A stretch of DNA of 64,000 nucleotides from Diploscapter coronatus (lineage: Eukaryota > Nematoda > Chromadorea > Rhabditida > Rhabditidae), in NCBI GenBank assembly GCA_964036155.1, contig OZ038423.1:35727249-35791248 (forward strand). The letters are read 5' to 3'. The notes under the pieces are model-generated. The model was not told the DNA's origin. It ran no database searches and saw only the letters and a program-made list of their open reading frames with translations. Within the stretch, counting starts at the first letter, position 1. Each line of letters opens with the position of its first letter. A program made the translations under genes and the position numbers. This document shows, piece after piece, positions 59,207 through 64,000 of this stretch.

Positions 59207-60843
59207 TTATTCGATCGGTTCCGCATCCATATCAATGACAGGAATCCCAGGCGAAGAGGACTCTTTTGGCTTTCTTTGCCTCGATTGTTTCGGAGTCGAG
59301 GGGTCTTTCTTTTTGTTGAGGCAATTTCTAAATTTTGGAATAATAATTTCAGAAAAATGCTTAATGTATGTTTCATGAAGTCTATAAATTTCGTGTAATC
59401 TCGTAACTTCTAGTTGCAAATTATTCATGAGTAAAACGAAAAATCAACTTAGGAATTCGCTAAATTTTCAAATTGATAACATCAAGACTTTGCCATTTTT
59501 GAGAGCTCAAGCGTTTATTTGTTTTTAAAAACCGTGAAAAGTTGTTTGCCTGGTCAAGAACTGGTTCATCGGTGGAGGGCTGAGTTCCCTGGCGCCTATT
59601 CGCTCGTCTTCCTGATTCACAGGCGCTGATAACAGGGCCTTTTCCGTCTTCAGCATTTTGTCCGATGTCGCGATAAACTGAACATTTGAAATTCAGGACT
59701 TTAAACCTTTTTTCTTATTTCGATCAGTAGATTCAAAATTTTCATGTTGTAAAAGTCGATTTCGATATTGACCTTCAAAAATTTCGATCTCAATTCCTCT
59801 CTCGCATCGAATTCAAATAGCATTTTCGAGAAAGAAGACAAATTTCTTATTCTATTTTTAATCTCAAGATCAATATTATTATCGATCTACCGATATTTTA
59901 TGTTAAAACAAACAAATCAACTACAGTCGCAGTACATTTGCAAGCGAATATTCGACTATGTAAACAACGGTATGCTTATCAGTAGACATATGCCTTAAAT
60001 AACAATAGTATGTTCAGGTTTAGTTTGAAATTGGGAATATTTCTATCTTGCAACTACCTTTAGAGATAGGATAAAACAATTCATCAAATTATGTTTCAAA
60101 AGTTTCAGAAACTTGTTATATTTCCATTTTGTGATGTCATAGAAATAAGCATTACCAAATGCGAGAAAACTAAAACTATTACCTCAAGTTGCCCATCTTT
60201 GGCCTTGAAAATGAGATCAGTCCCGAGGCAGCGTTCCCAATTGCCCATATACAGAGAGTTGTTCACCTGAAAGTTAAAATAAACAAAAGTCAATCTGAAA
60301 TGTGTCATAAACCCATGAAAGCTGCAGGAAAGAGTAAAAATTAGTGAAACTGAGAGGCCCAGATCGAAAACGATCGTTAGCGAATCAGCTTTATGATAAG
60401 TGGAAAATGATTGTCTTGAAAATCGAGTAAGTTGATAAAAGTGATGAAAAGTTCGACAAATGAACCTGCAGAATGGGTTTGTTGGTGGCTGCGTTCCTGA
60501 CCGTGACGAGGTTGTCCTTGATCGCCTCCTGCACAGCTTGAGCGTCCAAAATGCCGTTGATCTGGATTTAAAAAATTTGTAATCAGAAAATATTGCTAAG
60601 TTTCAAAATAAAACTGAAATGAATCGAGATCTGACTCAATATTCGCCCAATGTCTATTAACGACGAAGAAATATTCAAAATCAAGTCTTTCAAAAGTCAT
60701 CATTTTACTTCGACAATGCAAGTCTGCTCCTCCCATTCTTCGTCATTCAGCTGATTTATCCTCTTTTCTTGATTCGGTTCATTCCTTCCATCCTCCTCAC
60801 GCATTTCTTCGTCGTTCCGATGACTCGGCCCCGGTTGCGACAT
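59207..60843 (-). CDS. GTF3C6: TFIIIC small subunit, GTF3C6 family
   Basis: Five exons (60843-60709, 60561-60466, 60266-60183, 59677-59550, 59327-59207) give 187 residues; the human protein is a little over 200. After an acidic N-terminus, EEWEEQTCIVEINGILDAQ leads into the Tau55/TFIIIC triple-barrel-like domain, with NKPILQVNNSLYMGNWERC and LGTDLIFKAKDGQLE matching the family pattern in which a conserved 'P-LQ-...-G-yE---GT-liF' run occurs. The C-terminal half is basic and disordered and ends in an acidic DMDAEPIE. The subunit stabilises TFIIIC on tRNA-type promoters in the nucleus. The start follows a TTTTAG acceptor 15 nt upstream. The fourth intron uses a GC donor (CCAG|GCAAAC) that is required for the phase to close. 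The stop codon overlaps an AATAAA. Confidence 0.85.
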
Positions 60844-61306
60844 TTTTCAACAAATCTCTAAAAAAAATTCTAAATTTGATAAAATTAAAAAAAATAAAGA
60901 TATGAAAACTACAGAAGCAAACTGTAGTTTGTAGGAGAAATCATAAATAAAAAAAAGTGCAATAATTTATTCCTTGCATAGTATCCCATCAAAATAAATT
61001 ACAGTAACCTAGACATAAAAGTATCACAGTGGAATCACTTTACAAAACAATTGGAGATAAAACGCATTCAATAGAATTATGAACAAGTTGTCATTTCAGA
61101 AATCGATAGAATAATCAATCGTCTCGTCTTCTTGAAAATTGTCATTTTCGACAAATCAGATTCATCAGATATACTTTCATGGAAAATTGACAAAATTCTG
61201 AGAGAATATTATTTTCTAGAAATATTGAAGTATTTCGAGTTGCGTAAAAAGTATCAGCTACATTTTCAAAATAGCTGATAGAAATATTTTTGCAAAAAAA
61301 TTAGAC
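60844..61306. other. COG5 / GTF3C6 intergenic spacer
   Basis: 463 bp, AT-rich. TTTATT near 60966 is an AATAAA for the minus strand. A TTTTTTTTAG acceptor stands 15 nt before the GTF3C6 ATG. Same-strand genes at this spacing could be an operon-like pair, but no U-rich element is obvious. Confidence 0.5.
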
Positions 61307-63557
61307 CTATTCCTGCCCCATGGCAGTTTTGATGATGTCTGTGATGAGCGGATAGTGGGGGACGAATTCCGACTCGCCACGAGAAATGACGGAGGAAGTG
61401 TACGAAGTGAGCAGGCCGTTCAGAAAGGCAAGGATCTCCATCTCGGAATGAGAAGAACACCATTCCGCGTACTCTTTCACCTGCAAATGCATATTTTTAA
61501 TTTTAAAATAGGTTTAAAAATTAATAATATTCAGCTTATGAAGTAAAGTCGTTTATAGAATGATATGTCCCCTAAGAAAATAACCGAATCCAAGCTGTAA
61601 GTTTAAAGGCTTGAAAATGACAATACCTTCAAATATGTTCGAAGATGAACTTTACAGAAATTAAAGAAAAATAATAATAATAAAACGCACCGTCCACTCG
61701 ACGCTCGTGTGAGGCGACACCAAAGTCTGAGGGCTGTTGGAAATGAGCAACTGGATGGGCAGCCAGGTGGGCGGGGGAGGGGAGGAATGATGATTTTGCA
61801 GATTTTGAGGCTGGAAAACAAAGAATTTAAGAATCATGAAAGCGAATAAAATAAGGAAAAATCCATTTCAAATTAAATTAAGCTCTTCATAAAGCTGATT
61901 CCATTCTCAGATTCGAAATATCGTTGATAAGCGAAAGAGGCCTGATTGAACTTTTCTCGAATATTTCAAAATCCCTACCTTCGCTCTGAGTTCGCATTCA
62001 TGTAGCCAATTCTCGGTGAATAATTCGCAAATGGCGCTGCCGTCGCCGTATTTACCACTCTCTGCGATGCTCAGCACTGCATTCAACAGTCTGCAAATTT
62101 TCATTTATGTTTCAAAAAATTCATAATTCCCTTCATAAGAACATAAGGGTAATACTTAGTTCCTCCATAGAGTAATGTTCTAATAAAAATCAAAAATACA
62201 AATATTTCAGGGGAAAAAATTCATTGAAAAGATAAGTTTTCAATCGCTTTTTTAAACTTAAAAAACTCCTTACTTGATCAAATCGTTATGGAACTGCCTC
62301 CTGACATTGTCGTTGTATGGTCTGTAGATGGACGCGCTGAGCAGGAAGAGGTCGATGACCAAATCGACGAATTCGGGTAGGCGAGCTGAGCTCGAAATCA
62401 CTGAGGAAATATGCGAGAAGTGTACCGCAACACATGAGAGGTACGCGATCAATTCCTGAAAAATGAAGGATAAATAAGTTTCGAAACTATCTTACAAATT
62501 TTGAAAGAATGAAAAGAAATGCTCATAAAAGGTAGGTTAAATTGTATAAAATCGAAGTAATTTCTACTATCTTTCTATTACAGCGAAAGAATTATTTTAA
62601 CAGTTTCGCAGTTTCAAAGAACATCTATCATGCACTAAAAGAAAATGAGCCTAATTAATACAAGCGTAATGTCACTTTGCAGAATTTTAAAAATAAGTTT
62701 CAAGCAAGTCATAAAATTTCCATGTTTATATAAAGGTAATGTATTGATGGAAGTCATTGCAATTAATACATTTTCAAAAAAAAAAATATGCCTGCATATA
62801 AGGAGACGGATCCCTTTCTCCTATCTTCTCGTTGTGCATGGAGGACAGAATCGTTGAGACACTCTTCTGAAATCACACATTTAAAAAAAAAAAAAAATAA
62901 TAATAATAAAATTGGGAATTTATAGCGGTATCATAAAATTATAAAATGAACAAATAGTAAGGAAAAATTTAGACTCCTGGCATTATGCTTTTTTCATTTA
63001 GCAAAAAATTCAAATCACTTGACAGATATTTATTCGATTTTTTCACCTGAATGACTTCGATGACTTTTCTGAGCGATTTGTCGAGCATTTGATCGAGAGT
63101 TGCGCAGTGGTGGGGCCATTTGGAGCAGAGTGCCTGGGAGGCCTGCATCAGGGAGTAAGTCAGCAGTTGAGAAGACAGGATGCGGTCTCCTGGAATTTCG
63201 AAATTTAGATTTTTTGCTACTTTTTTTACGAATAATCCCTACACGCAACGCATTCATGTCAAATATCGTAAAATGAATAAAGAATGAAACATCAAATTAA
63301 ACCTAGGCAATGTTTCAATTACACCTTATCTATATGATTTTACACTAGTGGGCTTATTTTCCATCAGAATAGTTGATATTTTGAACAAAAAAGAGAACAT
63401 TTTTACCGATCAAGAATTCCTCTGTATCGAATTGCATCTGAGCTTCGAATTTCTTGGAGACCAGATCGAGGCATTTCCTCACGTTTGCGCTCATCTCGTT
63501 CGTCAATTCCGCGTCCCACTCCACCTTCTTCAGTTCCTCCTCCATCGCTGCGCTCAG
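61307..63557 (-). CDS. cogc-5: Conserved oligomeric Golgi complex subunit 5 (C-terminal part)
   Basis: Seven exons inside the window (63557-63407, 63189-63047, 62866-62792, 62455-62274, 62090-61979, 61810-61691, 61480-61307) give the last 318 residues; the 5' part lies beyond the right edge. COG5 landmarks: SPYMQELIAYLSCV, then LFLLSASIYRPYNDNVRRQF (the 'ASLxRPL' region), the LLISNSPQTLVSPHTS segment and the C-terminal ISRGESEFVPHYPLITDII, equivalent to the RG-KEF-P-YPI ending of COG5 proteins. COG tethers vesicles for retrograde traffic within the Golgi and so affects glycosylation. The third intron here needs a GC donor (TATGCAG|GCATAT). Frame and domain order are intact, so no sign of pseudogenisation. 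Confidence 0.9.
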
Positions 63558-64000
63558 CTGAAAATTCCCCTATAAAATGTTTTGAGAAAATATATTTATA
63601 TGCTATTAAAAGTTCAAACTTCCAGTCGAACACACTTCAAATGAGTATTTTAATTTCATAGACAGCAATTGAAAATACGTTTCAACGAAATGATAAATGT
63701 CGCAACAAAATCCTTCTACAATGAGTGTACGTCATTAGCAATAAAAAATAAAGTCTACCAAAATGAAGAAACGAATAGTTGGATATTTTTGAAAATCAAT
63801 TTCACCGAGACGATTCAATGTATTAGCGCCAAAAAACTAGAATAGAATATTTAATGAAATGTATAGAGTGAATTTAGTTTTGATTTAATGATTATTATTA
63901 TTAGATGGCGAGTGTATGGTGGTTTTGAAAACTTCGAAACTTAAAAGGTTGAGAAATAGAAGGGCATGCCCTTCAACTAGAGGGGATAGGGTAATTCGTA
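63558..64000 (-). other. Right edge, probably COG5 intron
   Basis: AT-rich with no exon signature. The preceding COG5 exon begins at a clear TTTTCAG acceptor at 63557, so this stretch is most simply intron. Confidence 0.5.

Noticed and set aside
1..64000. CRISPR arrays, bacterial operons, prophage or integron features
   Set aside because: The window is an intron-rich eukaryotic sequence; no direct-repeat arrays or prokaryotic gene layout were seen.

Overview
The window looks like a nematode nuclear genome, most likely a rhabditine (clade V) worm. The evidence is AT-rich DNA with many short introns (often about 45-55 nt, acceptors TTTCAG or ATTTAG), an SXP/RAL-2 (DUF148) gene, an ET-module-like secreted gene, and start codons lying 7-15 nt behind a bare splice acceptor, as expected for spliced-leader trans-splicing. 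mus-81, met-1 and cogc-5 occur together; from memory these are also close neighbours on C. elegans chromosome I (cosmid C43E11), so an old syntenic block appears to be kept.

Layout. 1-4.6 kb: no gene seen, some inverted-repeat elements. 4.6-8.9 kb (+): secreted cysteine-rich, threonine-rich surface protein. 9.0-9.7 kb (-): SCP2-type lipid-transfer protein, tail to tail with it. 9.7-16.7 kb: mostly gene-poor, with one small-ORF candidate. 16.7-18.6 kb (+): unrecognised lysine-rich protein, 5' end unresolved. 19.7-21.9 kb (+): SXP/RAL-2 family protein. 22.4-34.6 kb (-): ephexin-type RhoGEF (DH-PH-SH3), 29 exons. 34.6-40.7 kb: gene-poor. 40.7-45.5 kb (-): mus-81 endonuclease. 47.0-56.8 kb (-): met-1/SETD2 histone H3K36 methyltransferase. 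57.4-58.9 kb (-): unresolved exon-like segments. 59.2-60.8 kb (-): TFIIIC small subunit (GTF3C6 family). 61.3 kb to beyond the right edge (-): COG5 Golgi tethering subunit, 5' part outside the window. The last six loci all lie on the minus strand.

I built the exon models by hand and checked that splice phases close; the main gene models are divisible by three across all exons. They remain predictions without transcript support. At least six families of short palindromic (MITE-like) elements are scattered through introns and intergenic DNA. No new defence, toxin or metabolic system is evident. The observations most worth checking are an in-frame exon that would split the WW domain of MET-1, a cluster of GC-AG introns, and a palindromic element with a tRNA-5'-half-like core.
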